Part shown: positions 44,941-54,561 of the stretch, piece after piece
Layout of the letters: every line of letters begins with the position of its first letter
How positions within the stretch are numbered: position 1 is the first letter of the stretch
Assembly: GCF_005116445.1 (NCBI RefSeq)
Contig: NZ_SWBQ01000003.1
Coordinates: forward strand, 558,001-622,000
DNA length: 64,000 nucleotides
Source of the DNA: Pedobacter frigoris
GTDB lineage: Bacteria > Bacteroidota > Bacteroidia > Sphingobacteriales > Sphingobacteriaceae
Direction of reading: 5' to 3'
Notes under the pieces: generated by a model
Database searches by the model: none
What the model was told of the DNA's origin: nothing
What the model saw: the letters and a program-made list of their open reading frames with translations, nothing else
Made by a program: the position numbers and the translations under genes

Positions 44941-45966
44941 TTAAGGTACTTCAACAGCATTTAATATACCGGTAATGATGGTTTCAGTCGTGATATCTTC
45001 GGCTTCCGCTTCATAGGTCAGACCTATTCTATGGCGCAACACGTCGTGGCAAACCGCCCTTACATCCTCTGGAATTACATAACCTCTTCTCTTGATAAAA
45101 GCATAAGCTTTTGAAGCCAGGGCAATATTGATACTTGCTCTTGGAGATGCACCAAAACTGATCAGATTTTTATAATCGGCTAGTCTATATTGATCAGGAA
45201 AACGTGTCGCAAAAACGATATCAATAATATACTGCTCAATTTTTTCATCCATGTAAACCTCTCTCACTATTTTCCTGGCTCTGATGATATCATCCGGATG
45301 AAGTATTGCATTTGGTTTAGCCATTCCCTCTGGCGCTATATTCGCCCGCATAATTCTTTTTTCTTCTTCCTTTTTTGGGTATCCAAGGACTACCTTCAGC
45401 ATAAAACGGTCTACCTGAGCCTCAGGAAGCGGATAAGTCCCTTCTTGTTCTATCGGATTTTGTGTTGCCAATACCAGGAAGGGCTTGGGAAGCGGAAACG
45501 TATTGTCCCCTATTGTCACCTGACGTTCCTGCATGGCCTCCAGCAAAGCACTTTGTACTTTTGCAGGTGCACGGTTAATCTCATCTGCAAGAATAAAATT
45601 AGAGAATAAAGGACCCTTTCTGACTACAAATTCCTCTTTTTTCTGATTGTAGATCATCGTCCCCAATAAATCAGCAGGCAGTAAGTCAGGTGTAAACTGA
45701 ATCCGGCTAAATCCTGCGTCTATTGTTTTTGCAAGCGTGTTGATGGCAAGTGTTTTTGCAAGTCCAGGTACACCTTCAAGCAGAATATGCCCGTCTGCCA
45801 GCAAGCCTATCAGCAGTCGCTCTACCATATAGCGCTGGCCTACAATCACTTTATCCATTTCAATAAAAAGGAGATCTATAAACGCACTCTCCTTCTGTAT
45901 CATTTCATTCAAAGCACGGATATCAGTTCCGTACGATGAACGCTCAGTCATGTTTGTTTCTTCCAT
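44941..45966 (-). CDS. MoxR family AAA+ ATPase
   Basis: A 341-residue AAA+ ATPase of the MoxR class. Walker A GVPGLAKT at 65-72, Walker B FILADEINR at about 124-132, sensor LATQNPIEQEGTYPLPEAQ, and the C-terminal lid with ASPRASINIALASKAYA. MoxR proteins work as chaperones that mature or assemble VWA-containing complexes, here BatA/BatB. It is the first gene of the moxR-bat operon. Confidence 0.94.
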   Translation of the reverse strand: MEETNMTERSSYGTDIRALNEMIQKESAFIDLLFIEMDKVIVGQRYMVERLLIGLLADGHILLEGVPGLAKTLAINTLAKTIDAGFSRIQFTPDLLPADLLGTMIYNQKKEEFVVRKGPLFSNFILADEINRAPAKVQSALLEAMQERQVTIGDNTFPLPKPFLVLATQNPIEQEGTYPLPEAQVDRFMLKVVLGYPKKEEEKRIMRANIAPEGMAKPNAILHPDDIIRARKIVREVYMDEKIEQYIIDIVFATRFPDQYRLADYKNLISFGASPRASINIALASKAYAFIKRRGYVIPEDVRAVCHDVLRHRIGLTYEAEAEDITTETIITGILNAVEVP

Positions 45967-45985
45967 TTTTAGGACCTAATTTTTA

Positions 45986-46022
45986 TTTGCGAAAATTAGA
46001 CAAACGTTAATTTTCTCGCAAA
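45986..46022 (-). promoter_or_regulatory. Promoter and overlapping palindrome of the moxR-bat operon
   Basis: Minus strand: TTTG (46022-46019), 20 bases, TAATTTTC (45998-45991), one mismatch to TANNTTTG, 25 bases before the ATG. The whole promoter lies within an imperfect inverted repeat: left arm TTTGCGAAAATTA (45986-45998), right arm TAATTTTCTCGCAAA (46008-46022), identical except for two extra bases in one arm, with a 9-base centre. Confidence 0.6.
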
Positions 46023-46076
46023 TGCCAGTGGCTTGTTTAGTTTTAAAATATGTTAAATTAATTTTGTCAGCAAGAG

Positions 46077-47783
46077 CTATTTTACATCTGCAGTAATCAT
46101 ACCGCTGTTCCGCCCGCCTGAAAAAGGTTCAGTTCTAACCGAAAAAATCAGTTTATACTTTCCTGTTTCTTTTGGCACTTCCAGCATCCCGGGTACCCGC
46201 ACTGTAGTATGAGGCTTAATAACAAGCTGAGAAACATCTGCTGTAAATGTCTTAAAATAGACAAAGTTTCCATCCATTTTAAAGCCATATTCCAGAATGC
46301 ATTTCCATTCTTCGCCAGCATTACCAAGAGAGACCGGTTCCTGATATGGATTAGTAATTTCCAAGGTCACTTTCTTTGTTTCCCCTCTTTGCCACTCTTC
46401 AGGAACCTCAGAAAGCCTCACCGTAACTTTTTGATACATCCTCACCTTATTAATCCAGAGGCCATAAAATAATCCTTTATCAGTAGCAATCGTATCTTGC
46501 TTAACATTTTCTCCATGACTCTGAGACAATACATAATATGCTTTTCTATTTCTTATGCTGTCTTCTAAAGGCCAAATATCATACTGATTTTTTCTGTAGT
46601 ACCTACTGTCATACCCAAATCCCCTAGTACTGTAAGTATAATAATTATATCGGGAGGGAATCTGAAATGAATCGGTAAATATAACAGGATAGTTTCCTGC
46701 TTTGTCTTTAATCTGGGCAGCCCATTTCTTTGTACCAAAATAATAGGCAATAACTTTTACTTTCATCAATGCATCTATAGGAAAGATCAGTATAAGCCTT
46801 ACTAAAATGATCAGGGCAATATTCGCTAAGCTCAGATAATTAAGCCATTTCGGAACAGGTTTACGCCCTATCTCTATATAAGCAAGAATAAACAAGCAAA
46901 GCATAGCAGGCAAAGTCCAATGCGCTTCCACCCTTCCTTTAAAGGTGCTGAATAGAAAAAAAACAAATACTCCGTAAAAATTAAACTTAACAGCCCTGAT
47001 AAAGGCATCAGAAGATTTAAGCTGTACAGCAGATTTATAAAGAAACCAACCTACCAGCGGGCCTGCAAGTGCAAGTTGCGCCAGCACGTATTCAGACGTA
47101 AATTTAAATTTATAAAAATCGGCATTCCGGTCTATCACATGATAATAAAAAGAAGGGTAATGATTGTTAATCTGCCACATAATATGCGGCAAAAATGCAC
47201 AAATTGAAACTACAACAATCATCCAGAAGGAAGGCCTTCTCAGCAATTTAAAATTAGAAATAATAGTGAAAAAGAGCACCAATATGCCGTGATATTTACT
47301 GTACAGCAGACAAGCTATTATCAAAGCCAGTAACAATGCCCATTTGGCTTTATCTTCTTCAGCATAACGCTGATAGACATAAAAAAACAAAATACTGAAA
47401 AAGAACAGTGGTGAATCAGGTGTGGTGATAAACCCATACACATGAAACAATACCACGCCACTAAATAATAAAGCAAAAAGCTGAAAATTTTGTGTGTACC
47501 TACTGACGATTTTCCATAATAAATAAACCGAAAGCGCACTCGAAACAACAGTTATTAACCTAAGGCCTAAGGAATTGCGGAATAAAGCATCTCCTAATTT
47601 GATAAATACAGCCACCATTGGAGGATGATCAAAATATCCCCAGTCCATAAAACGGGAATACATCCAATAATAAGCCTCATCAGCATGTAGTTCAACAAAA
47701 GCGGCTTGTACAATATTAATTACCGTCCAGAGCACTAAAAAAAATAATAGCAGTTGTTCCGAACTTCTCTTTGTTTGCAACAT
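46077..47783 (-). CDS. Glycosyltransferase family 39 (ArnT-like) membrane protein
   Basis: A 568-residue integral membrane glycosyltransferase of the PMT/ArnT superfamily. The catalytic acidic loop AAFVELHADEAYYWMYSR follows the first membrane segment, then GYFDHPPMVAVFIKLGD; about eleven membrane segments follow. A C-terminal periplasmic beta-rich domain (about 430-568) probably binds acceptor. It uses a polyprenyl-phosphate sugar donor. The GtrA gene 29 bases upstream may supply flipped lipid-linked sugar. Lipid A, glycan or protein acceptor is not resolved. Confidence 0.85.
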   Translation of the reverse strand: MLQTKRSSEQLLLFFLVLWTVINIVQAAFVELHADEAYYWMYSRFMDWGYFDHPPMVAVFIKLGDALFRNSLGLRLITVVSSALSVYLLWKIVSRYTQNFQLFALLFSGVVLFHVYGFITTPDSPLFFFSILFFYVYQRYAEEDKAKWALLLALIIACLLYSKYHGILVLFFTIISNFKLLRRPSFWMIVVVSICAFLPHIMWQINNHYPSFYYHVIDRNADFYKFKFTSEYVLAQLALAGPLVGWFLYKSAVQLKSSDAFIRAVKFNFYGVFVFFLFSTFKGRVEAHWTLPAMLCLFILAYIEIGRKPVPKWLNYLSLANIALIILVRLILIFPIDALMKVKVIAYYFGTKKWAAQIKDKAGNYPVIFTDSFQIPSRYNYYTYSTRGFGYDSRYYRKNQYDIWPLEDSIRNRKAYYVLSQSHGENVKQDTIATDKGLFYGLWINKVRMYQKVTVRLSEVPEEWQRGETKKVTLEITNPYQEPVSLGNAGEEWKCILEYGFKMDGNFVYFKTFTADVSQLVIKPHTTVRVPGMLEVPKETGKYKLIFSVRTEPFSGGRNSGMITADVK

Positions 47784-47812
47784 GAAATTGAGTTTATGCG
47801 TTAAAAATAGGA

Positions 47813-48223
47813 TTATCCTGTGAAAGTATACAAGTAGTTAGCAAAGAAGTTCCATAAGGATACAATTACAATAGCGCAGGCTTTTGCTACATAGAAGTTC
47901 CATTTCAATTTGTCGTTTAACAAATAAATTAAAATATTACTCAAAGCAAGCCCTACGAGTGAAATCACAAAAAATTTCCCAAACTGAATAATTGTCGCTG
48001 GGTTATGATTATTAAAAGTCCAGTAGCGGTTGAGGGTATAATTTGTACCCGTTGCAACCACAAAGCCCAATGAGCTCGAAATGTATTTGTGAATTTTAAG
48101 TTTCTCCTTGCAAATCCAGGTTATGCTAAAATCTACTATAAGCCCTGAAAAACCAACCACACCAAATTTTAAAAACTTAAATAAAAAAGCGTCATTAAAC
48201 TTGAAGGCTAGAATTGCGGTCAT
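47813..48223 (-). CDS. GtrA family membrane protein
   Basis: About 136 residues, four membrane segments. GtrA-type features: FLKFGVVGFSGLIVDFSITW, ATGTNYTLNRYWTFNNHNP, WNFFANYLYTF. The family is linked to translocation of polyprenyl-linked sugars. I chose the ATG at 48223 (MTAILAFKF); an ATG at 48268 would add a hydrophobic 15-residue extension. Upstream partner of the GT39 gene. Confidence 0.85.
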   Translation of the reverse strand: MTAILAFKFNDAFLFKFLKFGVVGFSGLIVDFSITWICKEKLKIHKYISSSLGFVVATGTNYTLNRYWTFNNHNPATIIQFGKFFVISLVGLALSNILIYLLNDKLKWNFYVAKACAIVIVSLWNFFANYLYTFTG

Positions 48224-48302
48224 AGATTGTACTTTCAACAAAAATAAGATATTAATATAGAAGTTCATTTCCTTTCTTTAATTTTACGTTTAAAAACGCA
48301 AA

Positions 48303-49625
48303 TTGTTCCACCTTTATAAATACAAAACACCAGAAAAGTATTCTGTTGACTTTAAAGAAACTTACAGCTTCATAAATATCAGGCACATTAAGATTTTAAG
48401 CACGGTTTTATTATGTATCTCTTCAGTTATAAGATTCGCTTCTTTCTTTTTTTACGAGGATATCATTACAATACCCAGATATGAAGAATACAGTCTGAGT
48501 AACATTGTTCAGATATGTGGCTCTTTTTTGTTTTTAATCTTATCCAGCGCCGCGTTAAAAAACCGGAAGCTAAGTGCCTTGAAAAGGAATATGTTCACCC
48601 TTCTTTTTACCTTGTTTTTGTTAGGTGTGTGTTATAGTGTCAGTTATATTTTTTCTACACATAATACCAAAAACAACCTATCGGTTGTATTGATCGGAAT
48701 CGTAATGATAAGTATATTTTTCGCTTTGGAACTGGCCTATATCACCATTACAGCCTTATTTATAATATTTTTATTTGTGGTAACACTCAGTTTTACAACT
48801 GAGAATACCCAGCAAATATTTTTAAATATTTCCACGTCCGGAATACTTGCTTTTGTATTGTTCACCTGCTCCCGATATGGTTACTATTTTAAATCACAGC
48901 ATTTCTTACAATTAAAAGAGCTTGAAGAAAGAAATGAAGAAATACAGAACCTGAATCATCAAAAAGGCGAAATACTTGGTTTTGTTGCACATGATCTTAG
49001 AAATCCGCTCAACAATATTGAAGCGCTCAGCGCGCTTATTCTTACCGAAGAAAATCATCCTGATGCAACGGAAGTACAGCTCATATTGAATTCCGCTCAG
49101 CATGCAAAACATATTATCAACGACCTTATTGAAGTAGTTCAGGAGAAAAAGACGGCACTAAAAGTTCAGGAAGTTGAATTGATCGGTTTTCTGAGGGGTA
49201 TTCAAAATACATGGCTGACAAATACAGACAGAACAAGAATAATCATTTTTAATACTGACCAAAACACCGTCTCAGCAAACATCAATCCTTCAAAATTCAC
49301 AAGGGTAATAGACAATTTAATTGGCAATGGAATCAAGTTTTCTCCTCCAAATACCCCTATAAACATTGAAGTATGTACAAAGCCAGAAAAAGTCCAAATC
49401 CGCATTTCTGATTTTGGGATAGGCATTCCGGATACTTTAAAGCACTTATTATTTGATCAGTTTTCAAAAGCTGGGAGAGTAGGCCTCAATGGAGAAAAAT
49501 CAATGGGTCTTGGACTCCACATTTCAAAAGACATTATAGAACAGCACCACGGCACCTTAACTGTCGAGAGTCAGGAAAATAAAGGAACAACTTTTATAAT
49601 TTCAATTCCGTTAGCCAGCACCTAA
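48303..49625 (+). CDS. Membrane-bound sensor histidine kinase
   Basis: A 440-residue kinase. Five or six membrane segments (about 30-195) without a recognisable sensor domain precede HisKA (phospho-His in GFVAHDLRNPLNNIE, about 225) and HATPase (N box VIDNLIGNGIKFSP, G box DFGIGIP, G2 GEKSMGLGLHI). There is no ATG upstream of the membrane part and a stop lies four codons before; the first available start is TTG at 48303. No response regulator is adjacent. It converges on the four-helix-bundle sensor gene. Confidence 0.85.
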   Translation: MFHLYKYKTPEKYSVDFKETYSFINIRHIKILSTVLLCISSVIRFASFFFYEDIITIPRYEEYSLSNIVQICGSFLFLILSSAALKNRKLSALKRNMFTLLFTLFLLGVCYSVSYIFSTHNTKNNLSVVLIGIVMISIFFALELAYITITALFIIFLFVVTLSFTTENTQQIFLNISTSGILAFVLFTCSRYGYYFKSQHFLQLKELEERNEEIQNLNHQKGEILGFVAHDLRNPLNNIEALSALILTEENHPDATEVQLILNSAQHAKHIINDLIEVVQEKKTALKVQEVELIGFLRGIQNTWLTNTDRTRIIIFNTDQNTVSANINPSKFTRVIDNLIGNGIKFSPPNTPINIEVCTKPEKVQIRISDFGIGIPDTLKHLLFDQFSKAGRVGLNGEKSMGLGLHISKDIIEQHHGTLTVESQENKGTTFIISIPLAST

Positions 49626-50311
49626 TTCAAATTGAACTTATCATTTCTGATGTTAACCACATTAGAGGTAAAGACTATACCTACAATCAAAATCCCTATG
49701 ACGATGGCCAGCACAGTTTGAAAGGCTGAGTAGAGTTTATTACCGGAAACCATGAATTCAGTATCCTTTGTAAGTTCAGCACCAACCATACGTTGTATGC
49801 GCATGAGTTCAGACAAGCCTTTTATAATATCACCCGATGCTTTTCTCCCCATCAGCTCATGCACATTTCTTGCTTTTTCCAGCCCCTGGCTTTTAACAAT
49901 GCTTACTGTTTGTGTTTCAATATTTTTAACGGCATTTAAATTTGCTTTCAGTCGCGCGATGTTTTCCTTCTCCTGCTTTACCAGGTAAGTTTTTTCATAA
50001 GCCAGGATCAGAGAATCTATCGACGTGTTGACCTTGTTTAAGTTTCTTCCTAAACCTTCAAAATTAAAGGAGGTCTCAGAGGATGAATAAAGCATATCTT
50101 CCAGCAAACTACGTTTTTGATCTACGTATTCAGCAACATAAAAAAGATCAGTAGCAGGTATTAGCCGGTCATTGTATAAAGAAATAAATGACTCATTCAT
50201 GCTTTTCACACTCTTATCCTCCAAAAATCTAATCAATATTGAACATGCCATGATGCAAAATAGTAGAACAGCGATTTTCATTTTTTGCTTAACAGAGTAT
50301 GCGAATCTCAT
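49622..50311 (-). CDS. Stand-alone four-helix-bundle sensor protein (MCP-like 4HB domain)
   Basis: A 229-residue protein with a short N-terminal membrane segment (about 11-27), a long helical extracytoplasmic region (about 30-190: YNDRLIPATDLFYVAEYVDQKRSLLEDM, RLKANLNAVKNIETQ) and a second membrane segment (about 193-218). Only about ten residues remain in the cytoplasm, so no HAMP, kinase or methyl-accepting signalling domain exists. It overlaps the kinase gene tail to tail by 4 bases. It might pass signals to a partner through its membrane helices. Confidence 0.75.
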   Translation of the reverse strand: MRFAYSVKQKMKIAVLLFCIMACSILIRFLEDKSVKSMNESFISLYNDRLIPATDLFYVAEYVDQKRSLLEDMLYSSSETSFNFEGLGRNLNKVNTSIDSLILAYEKTYLVKQEKENIARLKANLNAVKNIETQTVSIVKSQGLEKARNVHELMGRKASGDIIKGLSELMRIQRMVGAELTKDTEFMVSGNKLYSAFQTVLAIVIGILIVGIVFTSNVVNIRNDKFNLN

Positions 50312-50331
50312 AATTACAGTTTTTTAATATT

Positions 50332-51777
50332 TTAAAATTGCTCTTCAGCAGGAGAAGAAAATAAGTTAGTCGCAAAATTTACTAAAAATAATTCTCTTTT
50401 TGCCCGTGTCACGCCAGTATACAACCACCTGAGAAAGTCCAGGTCTATCATTTCGTCTGTTAAATATCCCTGGTCTACAAAAACTGCATCCCATTGTCCC
50501 CCCTGCGCCTTATGGCAAGTCACGGCATATGCAAATTTGATTTGAAGCGCATTATAATAGGGATCTTCTTTAATTGCTGCAAACCTTTCCTTCTTATTGG
50601 ATATATGCGAGTAATCTTCATTTAAGCTTTCAAAAAGTTTGTTACTCTGTTCAAATGAAAGATTAGGAGTTTCAGCCGTCAGCGTATCCAGCATAACTTT
50701 ACATGTAATTACACCCGCATCAGGAAAATCCAGAAATTCGAGATTTACCTCACAAAAACGGAATCCGTGCCGCTCCTCAATCCGCCGAACCCTTACTACA
50801 CGTGCCATATCTCCATTTGCAATAAATGCCGCTGACTCGTTATCAGGAAGCCAAAAATAATTATTCCTGACTACCATGATCTGATCCCCGCCGGTCAACT
50901 CTTCTTCACGGTACAGCAACCTGGCCCTGATTTGCTGGTTATATACATTTGCAGATTTATTAGACCGGCATACCACCAGAGAATTTTCTATTCCGAACTT
51001 ATTATAGGCGTATTCCAAACCCTCGACGAGCTTTACACCTGTCATCCTGAAAATATCTTTAAAGTTCTTAGTTATAAATTTCGGAAGTGCGATCTGCTCT
51101 CCTTCATCCTTTTCCTCTCCATCGTTAATCAGCTTTCTTAACATTGTCGCATTGGCCAATACACCTGATTTTTTTTCCTGACGTACCACCTCTTTCAACT
51201 CAACCGCACGCAAGCTAACTGAAAAGTGCTGCGCCATATACTCTTTATTTAACGCCGGACTGTCAATACTGCCTACAGGAGGAAGCTGTGCGGTATCTCC
51301 CACAAACACCACAGCGCAATTCTTCCTGTTATAAACAAACTCCATCAGGTCTCTTAATAGTGATGATCCACTTTGGGTATTCCATTCGTCTGCGATCATT
51401 GATGCCTCATCCACGATAAACAAGGTATGCTCAGCTAAATTGGGTGCGAGTTGAAAAGACATATCTGTGCCTACTGCAGATCTTTTCCTGTAGATCTTTT
51501 TGTGTATGGTAAGCGCCTTCCTGCCGGTATAGTTACTCATCACTTTTGCTGCCCTACCTGTTGGAGCAAGCAAAACAGCACGCAAAGCAAATTTCGGCAA
51601 TGCTTTTACAAGGGCCCCAACTGAAGTAGTTTTACCCGTTCCGGCATATCCTTTTAAAATAAAGCATTGTCCATCCAGCTCCTTCGATAAAAAAGCTGCC
51701 ATCTTCCGGCAAAAATCAAGCTGTTCTGCTGTTGGCGTAAACTGGTAGCATCCCGCAATTATTGAAGCTTTATCCAT
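50332..51777 (-). CDS. RecD-like ATP-dependent DNA helicase
   Basis: A 481-residue superfamily 1 helicase. Walker A GYAGTGKT at 43-50, LLAPTGRAA (motif Ia), FIVDEASMI (Walker B), FVGDTAQLPPVG (motif III), and C-terminal UvrD_C_2 motifs (YAVTCHKAQGGQWDAVFVD, LYTGVTRAKREL). Without an N-terminal RecBCD subunit domain it is a stand-alone RecD2-like enzyme, probably 5'-3'. Confidence 0.88.
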   Translation of the reverse strand: MDKASIIAGCYQFTPTAEQLDFCRKMAAFLSKELDGQCFILKGYAGTGKTTSVGALVKALPKFALRAVLLAPTGRAAKVMSNYTGRKALTIHKKIYRKRSAVGTDMSFQLAPNLAEHTLFIVDEASMIADEWNTQSGSSLLRDLMEFVYNRKNCAVVFVGDTAQLPPVGSIDSPALNKEYMAQHFSVSLRAVELKEVVRQEKKSGVLANATMLRKLINDGEEKDEGEQIALPKFITKNFKDIFRMTGVKLVEGLEYAYNKFGIENSLVVCRSNKSANVYNQQIRARLLYREEELTGGDQIMVVRNNYFWLPDNESAAFIANGDMARVVRVRRIEERHGFRFCEVNLEFLDFPDAGVITCKVMLDTLTAETPNLSFEQSNKLFESLNEDYSHISNKKERFAAIKEDPYYNALQIKFAYAVTCHKAQGGQWDAVFVDQGYLTDEMIDLDFLRWLYTGVTRAKRELFLVNFATNLFSSPAEEQF

Positions 51778-51829
51778 TTAACAAATATGCAATGGTGATG
51801 TTATAGAAAAAAGGATTAATTTTGTTAAC

Positions 51830-52651
51830 ATGAACAGCAAAAATAGCATATTATTGGTTGATCCTGATTTTGAGCCAAATACTGCAGACAACTGTAACCT
51901 TTTAATTAAAATTACTGCCGACAGCCTCTCTTACGCAATAATAGATAAAAGATCGAATGAGATAAAAGCAGTATATGATCAACAAGAATGTTCCAATACC
52001 ATACAGACACTTGCAAATAAAATTAAATCCGATAGCTATTTAATGCTTCCTTTTAAGGAAATCAAGATTTCAGTATACACAGAAAATTCGATTGCTGTTC
52101 CCAATGAACTCTTTGACACTGATAACTTAAACAAATATACCAATTATTTTGACGATGATCAGGGATTGAATCTCTATATACAACCTGCAAGTAGCTTTGG
52201 ATTTACCTCTATTTTTACCTTGAGTAAATTTGTTGACCAGACATTAACATCTTCCCTGGCACATGGGAAATTGTTTGACCATACAGCTCCATTACACGCA
52301 CTGGCTAAAGAAAAAAACACCGCTCTGCTACTGGATTTTAGTGCAACATCCTTTAATGTTCTTTACATTAAAGATGAAAAACTGATATTCCAAAACTATT
52401 ACCAGATCGAAAACAGTGAAGAGCTCAATTATTATATACTTTTTATCATCAATCAATTAAAGATAAACGCTACGGAAACAGAAATTCACCTCATTGGTAT
52501 CATTCATGAAAATGATGCAAACCATACTTGTCTGGCAAAATACTTTAAAACCATAAGCTTCTGCGCTGCTGATGCTAAAAACGATAAAATTTTAGAAGAC
52601 ATGCCTGCACACTACTACAGCAGCTTATTAGCCCTCGACCTATGCGAATAA
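51830..52651 (+). CDS. DUF3822 family protein
   Basis: A 273-residue protein of the Bacteroidota-restricted DUF3822 family, function unknown. It has an actin-like/ASKHA feel: two halves with LLIKITADSLSYAII and TALLLDFSATSFNVLYIKDEKLI. No nucleotide-binding residues can be claimed from sequence alone. It overlaps rsmD by 10 bases, so translation is coupled with an rRNA methyltransferase and coaD. Confidence 0.8.
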   Translation: MNSKNSILLVDPDFEPNTADNCNLLIKITADSLSYAIIDKRSNEIKAVYDQQECSNTIQTLANKIKSDSYLMLPFKEIKISVYTENSIAVPNELFDTDNLNKYTNYFDDDQGLNLYIQPASSFGFTSIFTLSKFVDQTLTSSLAHGKLFDHTAPLHALAKEKNTALLLDFSATSFNVLYIKDEKLIFQNYYQIENSEELNYYILFIINQLKINATETEIHLIGIIHENDANHTCLAKYFKTISFCAADAKNDKILEDMPAHYYSSLLALDLCE

Positions 52652-53187
52652 TCGGAGGACGACTAAAAGGCATCAGGTTCAATGCTCCTGAAAGTTTACC
52701 TGTAAGGCCTACCACAGATATGGCCAAGGAAGCACTTTTCAATATTTTATACAACACTTATGATTTTGAAGAATGCGAAGTACTCGATTTATTTTGCGGA
52801 ACAGGGAACATTAGTTTTGAATTTGCATCCAGAGGAATAAAAAAGGTAACGGCTGTTGATAAACATTCCGGCTGTATATATTGGGTAAAATCTGTCATTG
52901 AAAAACATCAGCTAAATGAAATTCATGTTCAAAAAGCAGACGCATTTAAATTTTTAGAGCAGCATAGTAAAACTTATCAGATAATTTTTGCTGATCCCCC
53001 TTATAATTTGCCCACTATCCCATTAATACCGGAACTGGTTATAAAAAATAACCTTCTGACCGACAATGGACTGCTCATCGTAGAGCATCCTTCATTATTA
53101 AAAATGAATAACCTTCCCGGCTTTAAAGAAACCAGGAGATACGGAAATTCATCTTTTAGCTTTTTTGAAAAATCCAGCAACCTTTAG
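52642..53187 (+). CDS. rsmD: 16S rRNA (guanine(966)-N2)-methyltransferase RsmD
   Basis: Methylates G966 of 16S rRNA using S-adenosylmethionine. 181 residues; N-terminal MRIIGGRLKG, SAM motif I DLFCGTGNISFE at about 49-60, and catalytic ADPPYN at about 117-122. Second gene of DUF3822-rsmD-coaD. Confidence 0.94.
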   Translation: MRIIGGRLKGIRFNAPESLPVRPTTDMAKEALFNILYNTYDFEECEVLDLFCGTGNISFEFASRGIKKVTAVDKHSGCIYWVKSVIEKHQLNEIHVQKADAFKFLEQHSKTYQIIFADPPYNLPTIPLIPELVIKNNLLTDNGLLIVEHPSLLKMNNLPGFKETRRYGNSSFSFFEKSSNL

Positions 53188-53189
53188 GT

Positions 53190-53657
53190 ATGAAAATAGC
53201 ATTATTTCCAGGTTCATTTGACCCGATCACCATAGCTCATGTTGACATATTAACCCGCGCACTACCGCTATTTGACAAAATTGTAGTAGGCATAGGGCTA
53301 AATAGCTCAAAACAGAGTTTTCTATCGGCGGAAAAACGTGAAGAAATTGTAAAAACAGTCTTTTCAGATTATGACAATGTAGAAGTTCAGTTATATGAAG
53401 GCCTGACAGTAGATTTCTGTAAAAAGATAAATGCTCAATACATGGTGCGGGGAGTCCGTTCTGTTGCTGATTTTGAATATGAAAAAGCAATTGCTCAGAT
53501 CAATCAGACCATGATGCCGGAAGCAGAGACTATAATCATCCTGAGCAAACCTGAATATTCTGCGATCAGTTCAACGATCGTCAGGGATATACTACGTAAT
53601 AACGGAGATGTAAGCCAATTCTTACCTAAACAGGCCATTCCTTTTCTAAAAGCTTAA
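53190..53657 (+). CDS. coaD: Phosphopantetheine adenylyltransferase
   Basis: Transfers AMP from ATP to 4'-phosphopantetheine in CoA synthesis. 155 residues: GSFDPITIAHVD carries the nucleotidyltransferase signature (TIAH instead of the more usual TNGH, a form seen in Bacteroidota), and YSAISSTIVRDIL is the second motif. Two bases after rsmD, so same operon. Confidence 0.95.
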   Translation: MKIALFPGSFDPITIAHVDILTRALPLFDKIVVGIGLNSSKQSFLSAEKREEIVKTVFSDYDNVEVQLYEGLTVDFCKKINAQYMVRGVRSVADFEYEKAIAQINQTMMPEAETIIILSKPEYSAISSTIVRDILRNNGDVSQFLPKQAIPFLKA

Positions 53658-53678
53658 GCTTGTTGGTGGTTATTTAGC

Positions 53679-54287
53679 CTAAAGAAGCTTTCCTTCCTCT
53701 AATACCTGTATAATTGAAGGGTAGGTATTCTTAATAACGGGTTTTAATTCTGTTTTATTTAACCAGGTTGCCTTGGTGATTCCTTCTTCTTTTTGCGGGA
53801 TCAATTTAGGTTCACCCTTGACAGTCATGCTGTACCAATTCGTTTTTTTGAGCACTAGCTTAGCACCCAGGGTATATACGTGGTAAGTTTTGCATATTTT
53901 TTCATCATTGGTATGTATTTTAACACCACACTCCTCTTCTACCTCACGAAGACCCGCTTCTTTCATCTTCTCCCCTTTTTCCACTTTGCCTTTTGGTAAA
54001 TCCCACTTTTTATTTCTAAAAATAAACAGGTAATTCCCTTTGTCGCTTTTCACCAATCCGCCTGCAGCTTTAATTAAATCACAGCTCCTTTTCAGCCTTT
54101 TAAAAATCTCTTTAGGATCTGGATCTAACAGAATATATTGCTTTTCAGAAACTTTAGATAAATTCTTATAAAAAGTTATAAAATCAAAATCCTTTACATC
54201 TAGCTGTTGAATTTTATTAACCTGCTTAGGGAGCTCATCCGCAATAAACAGCGTGTTATTATTTATATAAATTCTGTAGTTTTTCAT
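53679..54287 (-). CDS. NUDIX hydrolase domain protein
   Basis: 202 residues with a C-terminal Nudix domain: the box runs G-x5-E-x7-REVEEECG (residues about 115-137, GKVEKGEK and AGLREVEEEC). An N-terminal region of about 90 residues (LYINNNTLFIADELPKQ-like) is specific to Bacteroidota relatives. The substrate is a nucleoside diphosphate derivative in principle, not identifiable here. Convergent with coaD. Confidence 0.88.
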   Translation of the reverse strand: MKNYRIYINNNTLFIADELPKQVNKIQQLDVKDFDFITFYKNLSKVSEKQYILLDPDPKEIFKRLKRSCDLIKAAGGLVKSDKGNYLFIFRNKKWDLPKGKVEKGEKMKEAGLREVEEECGVKIHTNDEKICKTYHVYTLGAKLVLKKTNWYSMTVKGEPKLIPQKEEGITKATWLNKTELKPVIKNTYPSIIQVLEEGKLL

Positions 54288-54561
54288 TTGGTTAAATTGC
54301 GTTTTTCATTTGTGATGAAATTATCATGATCATCAAGCATCTGCCGCCAATCAATCAAATATGCAGTCGATAAAAATATAAAAAAATGACAATATTCATC
54401 GCAACATACATTATTTGATTACACGCTCCCGCTATCACACTGAAAATCAATCGATGTGGCTAAATAATCTCTTCCATTTCAAATTATACTTTTTAGAGTG
54501 CTATTATTTAGCGATATTTGGGGCTTCTGTTTTATGAATCATTAATACGTAATTTTAGGCC

